Positions 11,701-23,828 of a stretch of 64,000 bases of DNA are shown in pieces (the stretch's first letter is position 1; every line of letters starts with the position of its first letter). The notes beneath the pieces were generated by a model, which had not been told where the DNA came from, did no database searches, and saw nothing but the letters and a program-made list of their open reading frames with translations. The stretch is taken from NCBI RefSeq assembly GCF_964355755.1, contig NC_092674.1, positions 26,214,001-26,278,000 on the forward strand. The letters are read 5' to 3'. The DNA is from Antedon mediterranea. Lineage: Eukaryota; Echinodermata; Crinoidea; Comatulida; Antedonidae. Position numbers and translations under genes: made by a program.

Positions 11701-14700
11701 ATGGCAAAGATACACTTAGACACAAAATACACAATCAACCAATCAAATAGCATGGATACACTTAGGCACCCAATACAAGATCAACTAATTAAATGGCAAA
11801 TTGTACACTCACCTGAAAACCTTGAATCGTTCTATAGTATGGGTCTAGTATCATTCCTGCAAGGGAACATGTCTGTGCTGTACGGTCCCAACCATCTGAG
11901 CAATGTACTAAAACACTAACAGCCTCTTCAGACACAGCCTACAAACAGACACAGATTCTTTTGGTAAAAAAACATTATAACCTCTATTATTTCGACACAA
12001 GGAAGTGTTCTTTTGATATAGGTGTGTCCCTTGAATAGGGTTGTTTGTAGTGTTGAAACATATATTTCCCTTCATTTGGTATTGTCCCCTTAATAGCGGT
12101 GTCCCCTGGATAGGGATGTCCTAGAAGAGGGGTTGAACTATAAAAAGCAGTATTGATATTAAAAACTACAATTTAGTCAGAATAATCTTAGAGACCATTT
12201 ATCTTCACAGGCTAGTAGAGTATATCCAGTTTGAATTTATATTACAATATATGCCGCTACGATCAAGGGTTAAAGGTCAGTTTTTATAATTTTTGATTCT
12301 TAATCCCGAGGATGATTAAAGCATATTGATCGAAACGTTTGGAAACTCAACAGTTCTTTTATTTTGCTCTGAAATATTCATACAATAAATTTTAAAAAGC
12401 AAACTTAAATCTTTGAATAATATGTAATGCGAGTGAATGCATATCTAAAAGACATCTGTTGATGCATTTATTTTTCATACTTATTTAACTGTTCATAAGC
12501 TAATAATCCATGTAACTGATGGTTTACATATCTGTACCATTTTATAGCATTAGTAGAGATTTTATGACGATTCACAATGAAAAAAAAATCATATTCAAGA
12601 ATCAATTAAACCAAATCTGATAATGGATATGGGTTCTGCTATATTTTAAAATTCTTATTTGAAGTGTTTTGTATTTGTTGTCTTTTTTTTGTCCTCTAAG
12701 CTGGGATGTTTGTTACATTCTTATATTTTATATTTGAAATAAAGGATGATTTTATATATACCTTAGCTATAAATAATGATGTGTCCATGACTGCTTTGAT
12801 ATGCTTTAACCAACCACTGTTTTCAATTCCACTTACTAATGCTTCCATACTTGGGTTTTTCAATTCACATACTAAAAAAATGATATAATTAGATATTCTC
12901 ACATTCTTTATTTTTCAATACCAAAGAATACAAATTTTGTTGTTTCTGTTTTCACTCGTAAGTCAGAATTTACTAGTCTTATCTAGTACATCTAGAAGAG
13001 ATTGAATAAAGAAATGAGTTTAGGCAGAGGTCCCAACTTGGGAAAGTCCATTCGCAGGAGATTTTGTCGTGAACCACATTCAATTCGTCGGGGCGTCGAA
13101 AGTCAACGCGCGGGGAATCAAAAATCAACACGCGTGTCGTTTACGTCTCCTAATTAACTAAATATGTTACATATACAGTATATACAATATTTACACATAA
13201 GTTGGTTTAATTTTTACATAGGTTTATCCATCATTATTTTTACATTCTTATTTTTTTTATGGACACATCCTCAGTACAAAGAATTTAAAAAATATATACT
13301 GTATTTTAACTAAAATTCAGTATATAAAATAATTTAACTTAATTACATAATGTACAATATTTACACATGATAGTATTGCCCAATAGAATTTACTCATTTT
13401 TTTTAGGCACAGGCCTAGCATAGGGCTTCTACTATACTAGGCCCTAGCTAGCTACCATTTTAAAACCCAAAAACAATCGAAATAAACTATTCCGAATCCG
13501 TCTTATGCTACATTACGCGAGTTAACATATTATTTCAGATGAAAAACATTGAGTTTTATATTGTTTTATCCATACGTAATTACACTGGCATTAAAGATAT
13601 AACATTAAAATGTAGGCCGTTTATGAGCTATTTCGCCGATTTCTTATCGCTGGGAAATTCCCCACCATCGACATCGATCGATCGAGGAGTAGGCCTAGGC
13701 TAGAATAGAATAGAGGCCTAGCGTGCATGCCGGAACGGGTGGATTATTGCAATATAAATAACAAGTTTGAACAAAAGAGCTTACGACAGTCTTAGGTAAA
13801 TTTTTATTAAACGTAGGCCTACTTGCTTGGCGAATCCATATGCCTTTTAAATCATTTGAACATGTTCGTATTATCGGATCGTACAGTAAAACCAAATAAA
13901 ACACCGTCTCAACAACCTCGTGCGATGTGCGATCTGTTGTTCTTTGCAGCGGATCAACATTGGTAGAGTCCATTAATTATGAGGGTGTTTAAAAATGTAA
14001 TAACTATTAAAAACGTGTCTCAACCACTGTGTAATCAAAGCGTTTATTTAGTTAAAACTTGAATCCTCCCAAAATTGATAATCGCGTATTCCGGTTACCA
14101 CGTGATTGATTCACGGTTGGTTGCACGCTTCTTTTTTTTTCTACGTCCGGCGTGTAGTACCGTGCATGTTTATATTATTGTTAAGGCAGTGCATACAAAT
14201 AAAAATACAATAATAGACCACGGAGACTGCATGAATAGACATTGTTTCAACATCCTGCCTCACTTTTGTATTGACTATTGTTGACCTGGGCTGAGCCTGG
14301 GTGTAACCGTAAATCAATTTGGCCAAAAATATGGGAAAATTTGAAAATGTGGACTTAGTACATTTTTCAAGACGAGTAGGGTTTTAGACGAACTAGCACC
14401 GTGGTTGGCAGAATCAACATGATGTGACCATAAAGCGTGGTTCCCACTAGCGACGCAGCGCAGCGACGTATTAATGCAAAGTGCTGTATTGCGTAATCAC
14501 GTGGGAACAGATGACGCAACAGTGCTGCAAACATCGCAGGTTTGATTTCGTGCAGACCACGCAAACACAATTATTGGAAGGGCATTTTCTTGAGTAGGTT
14601 GCGTCGCTAGTCGGAACCATGCTTTAGTGAAGAAGCATGTACTTGAAAAGTGTAACATCTAAGAGACAACATTGGTTATGGAATACTCTATATAAATACA

Positions 14701-17700
14701 TTAACATTAGGAAAAGCAAATAATATAAGAAAAAACATTAGTGTATTATGTATTGGTTTCAATTTCCATGTATATAATATTTTTTTTTTTATTTATTTAT
14801 TTATTTATAAACTTATTTACATGGATGACATTTTCATTAAAAATAATGTTCTTACAAATGGTCCATGATAAAAGAAATGTATGCATATAGTGAATAGTCA
14901 TAAGTTACAAAACATTTTTTTGTTGTTTTAGATTATAGAAAGATATACAAGAACATTTTAAATACAGATACAGAATTAATAATTATAATAATTATAAACA
15001 GTAGTAAGTAAGTACATCGCAATTACACAGGTTCTCAAGTTGAGGTTTCTATATAAATACATCATTTTTGTTGTGTTTCACCAATGACACACATTCTCAT
15101 AATGACAGACTTACCTTCAATAAGCTTTTGTAGACTGTTTCTCATAACATGAATGTTTTCAATTCCTATGAATTTAAACTTAATATTTGAATAAAAATCT
15201 GTGTTTTCGTAACCTTTCCCGGAGGCTTTGTTTACCATTGCATTAATCTGAAAATAAAAAATAAAAAATCAACAATCAGTCAAGAGTCGTATTATTGTGT
15301 ATTTAAAAAATGTTTGATTTTTTTTAGATCATAATTTTACAAATGACACTCAATTTGTATTCCACTTTTAAAAAATACAGATGTCTATGGAAGGCAATAC
15401 CTGCCAAAATAATGTGTATATGATGCATATGAAAGGCAATCTCTGCCAAAATAATCCGTATATGATGCATATGAAAGGCAATCTCTGCCAAAATAATCCG
15501 TAGTGCTTTATCTTTTTTGTTTTTATTGATAATTGATCGATGCCAATTTTTAATTGTCATTTGGTCCCATTTTCACATATTTAGTAGTTTTGTTGTATGT
15601 ACTAAAGGGTCTTTCGAAACAGGTGTAAAAGCCTCATAACACAAGATGTATGTAAACGTACCTTAGGCCTAGTATCAACAACATACATGAATGTACTCTT
15701 AGGGTTTGATTTAAGTATAGCTTGTAGCATCTGTTCATCTTCTAAGCACCTTGCACTGAATCCAGCAAGTGGTTGGCTGCACCGTGTTATAGTAGCCTAA
15801 AAACACAAAAACAATAGGGTACTCAAGTGAAAAAAAACAACATGGTTACTGAATAGAGTAGCCTTCAGAACAGATTTGAGCATGGTGGTAATAAGTATTT
15901 ATCACAAAGAAAATAATTTTGTCCTTTGATGTGTGTTTGATTAACACTACAGTATATACATTCAGTATCATATTCTTGTACAAAAGAGGAAGAACTTAAA
16001 TTAAATCATCTTTTGTATCTAATAACTCCTTACTTATCTTGATGAAGAATAACTGTACTACATACTTTGATATTAAGATCATTATTTAGTTTCAGAAAAG
16101 AACTAGATGAAAATAAATTCACAAGTCAAATAAATTGATTAGAATTAGTAAAGCTCTGTCTCAATATCGAACTGTTTTGGGTTTAAAAAAAAAAGTGTGA
16201 TGTGCCCAAATATGGTAGTGATATGCCCAAGTATGGTACTGACATCATGTCCATATATGGGCACATCACATTTGTTGTCACATAAAGTTTGATAGTGTAG
16301 AGAGCTTAAGTAATATTAGAAAATGTAAGTTAAATGAGAAAAACACTGAAACAATCCCCACCAAGTTCATACTATATGTTACAGACATTAATAAGCTCCC
16401 AATAACAATAACAAAAAATGAATAAAATATGAGCATACATAGTTGTCTCGATGGAGATACGACAAAACTGGCAGTCGCCCTCTACTTCTAAAACTTGCGC
16501 TACCGACAAGCACAGGAGTTGTTGCCGATGTGGGAACATAAATCTGTCTTGGATACGTGTCACAAATCTTTAAAAAAAGAAACACATTCGGTTAACACTC
16601 TTAAAAATTAATTAGAGGCCATTTCTGTCAAAATTACTGTGAGAACTATGGAAGGCAATCAATGACAAATAATTTGTAGATAACATAGATGGAAGTGATT
16701 CATGGCAAAATATAACATTTAGGTAACACTCTTAAAAATTGACGATGGCCATTTCTGTCAAAATGATGTACTTGTATGTGAGAACTATGGAAGGCAATCA
16801 ATGCCAAATAGTTTGAAGATAGCATAGATGGAAGGCGATTCATGGCAAAATATAACATTTAGGTAACACTCTTAAAAATTGATGATGGCTATTTCCGTCA
16901 AAATGATGTACTTGTATGTGAGAACTATGGAAGGCAATCAATGCCAAATAGTTTGAAGATAACATCTATGTGAGGCAATTCATATCAAAATAATGTGTAG
17001 ATGATGGGTTATATTTACATGATAGTTATCGTTGATGCCTGAACGATGCCAATTCTCGTTTGGTATTCCCATACGTGCATACTCCATCTCCATATCCATT
17101 ATCCCCCACCCTTCTGATATCGGTGTATCAATGCTGGCCGACTTATAGTGGAAAGCATACAAATCTCCAAGACGACCTGTAAGTTAAAAGTTTGCATAAA
17201 TTAATATCTTCTTTAAATGCTCAAACGCAGGAAAAGGGCTGATGTTGCTCTGTAAGTTAAGCTCTGTCTACACTATCAAACTAGTTTCACAAAAAAATGC
17301 CCATTTGGACATGATGGATGATGTCACATCACTACCATGTTTGGGCATATCCATACCATATTTGGGCACATCACACATTTTTGGTCAGACTAGTTTGATA
17401 GTGCAGACAAAGCTTAAAGCTTGAATTAAATATTTACCTGGCCTAGATAATTTTAGCAGTGACTTGTAAAGAGATTGGCAGTCTTTTTCTCTTGGTATTA
17501 TGAAGGTCGCCAACTGGAAGGTCTTACAGCGTATCTGGAGAGGGGATCCTGCCGTCGTTAGAGCAAGCTTCTCCACAGATGCAATGTGCATGTGTAATAT
17601 CTATAAACAAATATTAATTTAATACAATTATTTAATGGCTTTGGGTTATAGGTCTAATGATAATGTACTAGATTATGAAATAGTAACAGTGGCATAACAC

Positions 17701-20700
17701 AGAGGCCTGAGGTCCCGTAAGTGGCCCTCCAATGCTGGAGGCCTCTGGCATTTTAGCAAGTTAGCAAGTGAGCACTCATAGCCGTTACACCACTAAATTC
17801 ATTCAATTCATTCAAAGTAACATTTATTTTCTTCAAAATAAAACAGTCAACAAAATGGTGTAAAGAAAGGTAATATGATTGAAGAAGGCATGATCAAAAA
17901 AGTAAAAAGCTTGTGACAGACATGCCTAAACAAAGATTAGATAAAAACAACACGAAAAAAGAAAATAAATAAATAAATTAATTAATTAAAAAAATAAAGA
18001 AATAACAATATAAAAAATTTACATAACATGGGTTAAACTAAATAAGTAAAATAACAAAAAAAAAAAAAACAATTTTGGTATAAATAAAGAATTGATTCGT
18101 CTTTTTCTTGTTACTCTAATCTAATAAATACTAAAGAATCAATACAGTATATCCTGTGTATTATATAATAATAAAAATTCAATTTAATATAGCACAAAAT
18201 GCAGTGTGCCTCTAATCAACAGAAAAATAAATAAATTATTAAACTGGTGTATTTTCCAATATTTATCTATTTTGCTCTATTACTGTATCAATTTTATGTA
18301 CAAAACTACTTCTTTTTTTATATTATGAATTCTTTCTTTTTCTTATGTGGTTTAAATTCAAATTCCTTACAATAGATCTTGGATTTACATTCCATTAAAT
18401 TAATAACAGGAAGGAAGATCTACCAATTTACATTACAGGATATCATTATAAGGAAACTTAATACTTTATTTATTTTACTATTATTAAAATGCAGATAAGA
18501 AAATTATTTGTACATCTTAATACAAGATATTTTTTTATAGTTTTTACTACAACATTCTGTTCAATGGCTTACAATATTGTCACTGCAGGTGAAGTAAAAT
18601 CATTTTAATATAAAGGAATATGTTTTTTTATCCGGTTTAAAAATATGCCACTTAGCTATGAGTAAAGATCCTGTTACGTCAGAACTAATCGGTGTAATAC
18701 ACAGTTCTAATTATAACACTCCAACATCCTTTAATTATGACTTTTCAAAATAGCATGCCTCTTAATAGAGAACATTCTATCTACACTACTATAAAACTAG
18801 TTTAAAAAAATAGGTAATGTGCCCAAATATGGTAGTGATGCACAAATGATATTGATATGACATTGACATCATCATGTCCATATAGGGACATCATCATATC
18901 CATATGGGCACATCACATAAAGTTTCATAGTGTAGATACAGCTTAGTAAAGTAATTATATTGAGACAGTCACACAGGTCAGTAACAATGTTCTTATAAAA
19001 ACTCACCAACACAAGGAGACTGTTAATATAACTAAAGCTAGATTGAAGATACATATTTTGCTTTAAAAGTTTTCTGTTAAATGTCAGATGACAGTTCTCA
19101 ATGACAACATAAACTAAAAGTGTGAACAAGCAGGGTGAGTGACAAACTGACTTAATTAACTTAATTAGTTCTTGTGTGCTATTTCAAGTGTTAAGGTCTG
19201 TCTACACTATCAAACTTTATGTGACAAAAAAATGTGATGTGCCCATATGGACACAATGATGTCATATCACTACCATATTTGGGCATATCGCTATTAATTA
19301 TTATATTTGGGCATATCACACTTTTTGTCACATAAACTTTGATAGTGCAGACACAGCTTTAAGCTAAGTGGTCAATATCAACAAAATAAGTACAGTATAT
19401 AATTATTATTAATTATTCACATTTACTAGCCCAATAGACACAATAAGTGTTGGCAGTGATAAGCCAAGTCTTGCTTTAATGAAATAACTAAATCACAAAT
19501 TAACAAACATAGGCCCTAACCCAACACTTGTGAAAACAGGGAATTTTTAATTACAGGTCAAATTTTGGTCACAAACTTACGTCATAACTTCCTGTTCCCT
19601 TGTTGAAGGTTTAGTTTTTTTTTCAAAATGATATCATCAATTTGGGATGCAGAGACGTCGTAAGCAATAATCACATACATCTTGACGATACCCTACGTCA
19701 CATGACCACCGAGTCACTAATTAACGCGATAGATCTAAGCGGTACGATCTGTGTCCAAGGCACTAAATTTATCATCAGTCATCCTTGAATTTTTGGTATG
19801 TCATAAAATGTGTACATATAATTAATACTACAGCACTGGTTAAATTACAAAGCAAAAAACTTTACCCAGGTCTCCTTCTTGCCAGCTGGATCAGAGAATA
19901 TTAAGTGTGTTGCCGTTAAGTACAAAGCCCCCATTGCTGGCTTCCGTGAATGAAACCGATCAACAAGTCGAACATTATCAATCTTTAAAATAAAATATGT
20001 TAAAAGTTTACAGGCAAATATTGGAGGTTAACATCTAATAATTTTTTTTTTCCAATAAAAAAAAAAGAAATAGTACTTAATTACATTTTTTTGTTCTTAT
20101 GAAATTTTAAACAAACTAGTGATCAGATTTGTTTTCAAATGTAAATTTTTTTTTGTGATATAACGTTTCATAAAACTGAAATAAATTGGCATCAATGTAA
20201 TTATAATGACATTTGTCAATGTCATTTTAATAATATTAATAGAGTGCAAAATGAGGCCTAGGCCTACATCAGCCACCTAATTTCCTGCCATGAAGATGAA
20301 TCATGTATAAAAATACATGCAATGTTAATTTACAGAATGATATATTACTAATACACTACCCAATTCCATAACAAGAACAAAGAAATTACAGGTCAGATAT
20401 TGACAATAATTTTGTAGCCACATGTTTTTGTAAAATCTTGGAACCTACTGCACTTTCACACCTAATCTTCACTATCACTGCTGCACTGTTTTAAAATTGG
20501 GTTATTTGTATGTAAAGAGATTGAGGTGTGAAAGTTCAGAACAGTAGAGTTAGTAGTACTCCAAAAATATATCATTAAAATATTAATTTCATGTTTCTTA
20601 AACATCATTATTTATTTAATATTATTAATATAATTATAAACTAAAAATGTGCAGGCCTATTATTATATAATTCAGGTTTAGCCTAGGAGCTATAGTAATT

Positions 20701-22808
20701 ATAATAATATTTTATATATTAAAAATAAACAATTTCCATACATCAATTTTAAAATAATAACACATGTTTTGTTAATTATCCCAGGCCCAAACATCCAGCA
20801 CTCTAGGCCCTATCTCCTAGGCAAGGGCTTATCAATCAATCATGACTGTCACTGTCAGTCTCAAGTTCAACAATTCTAAATAAAACACACACACACAGTA
20901 ATCTCTAGACCTAGCCTGCTGGTGGTAGGAAGCTCTATATAGCCTACTCTCTAGGTAGGCTAGGCGGCGCTAATGCAGTTTCGTACCCACCCCTTAAAAT
21001 TACTCAAAATGATTTCAATACTTCATCTAGCCTACTCACGAGTTGTCTACAGCATTCAGCAAGCATAAAATGGTAAAATATCGATAATTTCTTATTTATA
21101 ACTATTTTTAATCAATTAATAATTGAGCACCCTTCAGAAATCCATCGCCAGCTTTAGCTTCGCGAAAATCATCGCTAGGCCTGCCGATGAAAGTACGGAG
21201 GCCTCATAGGGCATCGATCTATAGAGGACGCTGTTATGATCATATGGCGATAATAAAATATTTTTTACATGTTCCTCGTGAAACGGATTTTAAGTTTTTT
21301 TCATAAAGAAATATTTTGTGTTTAATTATGTTGTTAATTTTTAGAAATTCTATTTATTTTGAATGTTGTGTGTTATTGTCTTGTCAAATTATATTTTTTG
21401 TAAGGGTCCCTAATGATCAGCTTCGACTGGATGGACCACCCTCATAAAATATTGTTGAAATAAATTAATGAATAGTTGCTTCATTATTTAATGTTTAATT
21501 TGATTTTATTTTAATAAACACAACAGGAAAGAAGATAAAAAAGAAGAAATGAAAGACATGAAATGATGTATTCAGTGTCAGCAGAAGTAAAATAAATTCT
21601 AGTAATTAATTGATAGGAAACATTTTTATTATAATTATTGTATTACTGTACATTACATTTCAATAAATTATATCTTTCTGTTTTTGTTCCCTTTCTGTTT
21701 TTGTTGCATTTCCTATTTCCATGTATTGGAAGAGGTCTTTCATAGGTGAATAAAAAATGTTAATTAACAATAATATACTTCTATAAAATCTTAAAACAGG
21801 GAAACCATTAGCGTTTCTAGTATAGCTAGTGATAACAAATACTAAAACAATTAATTCGTTATAGCTTGATTATTGTGTTATAACATTAACAATGTAACTC
21901 AGGAATGAAGTACTGTAATTCTTTTTATTCATTTCATTTATTTATTTGACTTACAAACCATAATGTAAAATAAACTAAAACAGAGGAAAATTGGTCAGTA
22001 CTTATATCTTCAAGAGTCAGCAGTTCCATATTTATCTTCTTTTCTGTGTGAAATTTTACTAGTAAAATGAAAGAACAAATTAAAAACATGATGATACCCA
22101 CAATGATGAATACAGCAATTGTATAGTACAATATTTCTTTTCTTTATTAAAAATACGAAACGCATGTCGGAAATAATGAATATAATTATTTGGTGCGTGC
22201 TTTAAACGTTAGTAAATACGCCCTCTATAGAACGCAACTGTTTACTCTATTAATAGAGTTAATGTCCTGTGAGGCCTCCGTACTTTTATCGGCAGGCCTA
22301 GCGATGATTTTCGCGAAGCTAAGCTGGCGATGTATTTCCGAAGGGTGCTCAGTATTAATTGATTAAAAATAGTTTTAAATAAAAAATTATCGATTTTTTA
22401 CAATTTTATGATTGCAGAATGTTGTAGACAACTCGTGAGTAGGTTGGATGAAGATTTTGAATAATTTTAAGGGGTGGGTACGAAACTGCATTAGCGCCGG
22501 CTAGGCCTACGTACCTAGTCGCTATTATTAGGCTAAGGCACTAGCTAGGCCTATATGTAGGTCTACTATTATTCCATTTTAGGCCTAGGTAGGCTAGATC
22601 CTACTCTAGAGGCAACTACTACTGGCCTGGCTAGCTAGGCCTAGTTAGGTAAGGCCTAGTAGTAGAGTTTAGATACTCTGCCACGACTGGCCTGGCTGGT
22701 GGTTCCCTCTGGCTGGCCTGGGTAACTTTATAGGCCTAAATTTCGCCAGTTCTAGTTATAACGTTATCAAAAGTACATTCTTACCTTTGGAGTGGTAATG
22801 TGCTCCAT
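8770..22808 (-). CDS. MTMR6/7/8: myotubularin-related phosphatase (MTMR6/7/8 group) with FYVE finger
   Basis: Fourteen coding exons join in frame to 723 codons: 22785-22808, 19866-19982, 17438-17600, 17019-17176, 16439-16567, 15662-15796, 15115-15247, 12762-12871, 11813-11938, 11103-11353, 10466-10600, 9946-10072, 9097-9441, 8770-8988. Domain order is PH-GRAM (about 1-115), phosphatase (about 130-510), a polar linker, then a C-terminal FYVE-type zinc finger (about 637-690). The active-site loop HCSDGWDRT carries the Cys336-x5-Arg342 pair, so the enzyme should be active on PtdIns3P and PtdIns(3,5)P2 at endosomes, as known for this family. The FYVE part shows [16 protein letters not shown] and VCRPC; its first cysteine pair is spaced CxC rather than CxxC. 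A polyadenylation signal (TTTATT, minus) lies at 8698-8703. The upstream neighbour NUDCD2 is divergent. Exon 1 encodes only eight residues. Confidence 0.93.
9470..9780. mobile_element. element C (AGATGTATTGTC ends), copy 1
   Basis: The ends read CAGATGTATTGTC and GACAATATATCTTTAA, giving imperfect terminal inverted repeats related to element B. The interior is shared with 29917-30358 (phrases such as TAGTTTTAACAAAGTTAATCA). It sits in an MTMR intron. Confidence 0.65.
10127..10242 (+). mobile_element. R1 element, right end missing
   Basis: Begins CTCTGTCTACACTATCAAAC, then TTATGTGACAAAAAAG, the ATGGACATGATGATGTCAT core and two CACCATATTTGGGC units. It stops before the right inverted repeat. 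Located in an MTMR intron. Confidence 0.8.
11385..11800. repeat. 46-bp tandem array in MTMR intron
   Basis: About nine units built on AATGGCAAAGATACACTTAG and CACACAATACAAAATCAACC lie between MTMR exons 9 and 10. The open frames 11326-11919 are repeat by-products. Confidence 0.85.
11985..12135. repeat. dispersed repeat with GTGTCCCTTGAATAG phrases
   Basis: Short phrases such as GTGTCCCTTGAATAGGG and GTCCCCTTAATAGCGG recur near 36205-36300, 37130-37270, 38695-38730, 46385-46515 and 47890-48025, always in introns. This suggests one interspersed family; ends are not defined. Confidence 0.5.
13695..13973 (-). CDS. unidentified small ORF nested in MTMR intron
   Basis: From the ATG at 13971-13973 a frame of 92 codons opens. 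The first 63 codons (13785-13973) look compositionally like real protein, with a mixed hydrophilic start [10 protein letters not shown], a hydrophobic [17 protein letters not shown] stretch and a basic end near [14 protein letters not shown]. Directly after codon 63 there is a splice-donor-like GTAAGC, so the ORF could be a first coding exon, or an intronless 92-residue frame. The flanking 13.0-14.1 kb is richer in CpG than the surrounding intron, as expected of a promoter. I could not find the next exon or name a family. The phase does not fit use as an alternative first exon of MTMR exon 8. Existence as a gene is uncertain. Confidence 0.3.
   Translation of the reverse strand: MDSTNVDPLQRTTDRTSHEVVETVFYLVLLYDPIIRTCSNDLKGIWIRQASRPTFNKNLPKTVVSSFVQTCYLYCNNPPVPACTLGLYSILA
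14431..14626. mobile_element. MITE with TA flanks and ~25-bp inverted repeats
   Basis: TA-AAGCGTGGTTCCCACTAG at the left is matched by the reverse complement of CTAGTCGGAACCATGCTT-TA at the right. Inner sequence repeats GCGACGCAGCG-like motifs. TA target duplication suggests a Tc1/mariner-type mobiliser. The ORF 14367-14570 is a by-product. Located in an MTMR intron. Confidence 0.8.
14780..15010. other. AT-rich intronic stretch, possible retroelement tail
   Basis: A run of T followed by (ATTT)n at about 14779-14812 resembles the reversed tail of a retroelement, but I found no coding remnant next to it. Otherwise featureless MTMR intron sequence. Confidence 0.3.
15375..15505. repeat. about 42-bp unit, three copies
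   Basis: The unit combines GAAAGGCAATCTCTGCCAAA, ATAATCCGT and ATATGATGCAT and is repeated three times in the intron upstream of the MTMR exon at 15115-15247. The GGCAAT and GCCAAA phrases are shared with the larger repeat at 16.6-17.0 kb. Confidence 0.75.
16151..16307. mobile_element. R1 element
   Basis: Left end AAGCTCTGTCTCAATATC is degenerate; the right end GTTTGATAGTGTAGAGAGCTT is intact. Core units and ATGTCCATATATGGGCACAT are present. MTMR intron. Confidence 0.85.
16591..17000. repeat. tandem repeat, unit 131-140 bp, three copies
   Basis: Each unit starts TAACACTCTTAAAAATT and contains GAACTATGGAAGGCAATCA and TGCCAAATA. Unit starts are near 16591, 16723 and 16863. The last copy runs into the MTMR exon boundary region near 17000. 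Confidence 0.85.
17257..17418. mobile_element. R1 element with TTAA on both sides
   Basis: TTAA-GCTCTGTCTACACTATCAAA at the left, and GTTTGATAGTGCAGACAAAGC-TTAA at the right. This copy shows the element ends and the TTAA flanks most clearly. MTMR intron, about 20 bp from the exon at 17438-17600. Confidence 0.9.
18773..18944. mobile_element. R1 element, degenerate
   Basis: Left end ATTCTATCTACACTACTATA and right end GTTTCATAGTGTAGATACAGCTTA have several mismatches, and the central palindrome is partly duplicated. MTMR intron. Confidence 0.8.
19191..19362. mobile_element. R1 element with TTAA on both sides
   Basis: TTAA-GGTCTGTCTACACTATC at the left and GATAGTGCAGACACAGCT-TTAA at the right enclose TTTATGTGACAAAAAAATG and core units. 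MTMR intron. Confidence 0.85.
20951..21208 (+). repeat. left arm of long inverted repeat
   Basis: About 250 bp recur in reverse complement at 22270-22511, at roughly 85-90 percent identity by eye. Landmarks are GGCGCTAATGCAGTTTCGTA, CACGAGTTGTCTACAGCAT, CACCCTTCAGAAATCCATCG and GTACGGAGGCCTCA. Both arms lie in MTMR intron 1; the right arm lies about 275 bp downstream of the MTMR start codon. Confidence 0.85.
21400..21472 (-). repeat. copy of GGTCCATTCAGC-type retroelement tail
   Basis: Read on the minus strand, GAGGGTGGTCCAT, a GATCATTAGGGACCCT-like phrase and an adjoining A/T-rich end match 39893-40036. This suggests the 3' tail of a dispersed retroelement. No coding part is seen. Confidence 0.45.
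22270..22511 (-). repeat. right arm of long inverted repeat
   Basis: Inverse copy of 20951-21208. The spacer of about 1.06 kb contains a hydrophobic frame at 21934-22131 that lacks an ATG start. It may be an inverted duplication of promoter-proximal sequence, or the two ends of an unrecognised element. Confidence 0.85.
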
Positions 22809-23828
22809 GATTTACTAGTATTAAATACTGACAGCTGTGTAAATTAAGCCAGAGTGCTCCAAAATGATGACAAATGTTGACTTTTCATACGACTCGGTCA
22901 ACGAAAAAACGAATTTACAAGTTACAAATACTTCCGGTGTTTTCACAGCAGCAGCAGTCAGGGGGGTCAGGCTCCTCCTACTTTTCTAAACATCATTTTT
23001 ATTCTTTAGAAAAAAAATTACTAAACACCTCTATAAAAACTGTAAAGTGTAATAAATTATTCTGTTACTTTTTCGTCTTCATTTGTGTGAAAACTGTTGA
23101 GCTCTCACAAGATATTAAAACAAATTTTTCCATATTGACCTTTGACACATAGGCCTATATATTTTGTTTTCTTTTTACAATTTTGTTGTGCATGCAGGGT
23201 TTGTGGTGGTGGGGATCCCCTTGTGATGTGGTAGGTTGGTTAAAATGTATAAAAATAAAATAACCTAGCCTATATATGTTTATGCTATGTATAGATTAAC
23301 AATTTAATAGTTAGTAATGAAGACCATTTGGTGAAATGTACTGCATCAGTGCATGCATTTATGAATTACCAATACCAATTGCCATACCATTGCATTTTTT
23401 TGTGCAGGAGGAGGGTTGTGCATGTTGTTGGAGCAACCTGCTCTGGGAGAGATAGAGGGCTCTTCTCCTTATTTTTTACTTTTTATTTTCCATTTGTTTA
23501 CCTATTATGAAATTGATTTATATTAAAATATAATCACTATTAACCGAACATCTCAAACTACATATATATTACGACGACTGTATGATGTCCAGCCGACTGT
23601 GTACCCATTTTTACTCATATCGTCGTAGGCCTAACTGTGTTGTGGGCGATTTTTACTCAAACTACTCTAGTAACTACAAAATATTACTGTTGTGTGTGAT
23701 TTTTTTACGAAAAAGAGAAAAGCTGTTGCACAATGTCAATATTTATGGACTTTTTTTATTTATAATCAACTCATTTTTTTTTATCACAAAAATATTTATA
23801 TATAAATAGGTAGGTATTAAACTGAAGA
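22809..23828. promoter_or_regulatory. divergent spacer between MTMR and NUDCD2
   Basis: About 1.0 kb separates the two start codons, which point away from each other. Repeated AGGCCTA-type motifs lie just inside the MTMR gene. No TATA box is positioned convincingly. The frames at 22874-23152, 23328-23510 and 23582-23809 resemble no known protein. Shared promoter use is inferred from geometry alone. Confidence 0.45.

Noticed and set aside
21934-22131. Small membrane protein gene between the inverted-repeat arms.
   Set aside because: The frame has no ATG start (first codon TTG), no neighbouring exon fits, and hydrophobic frames are common in AT-rich DNA.
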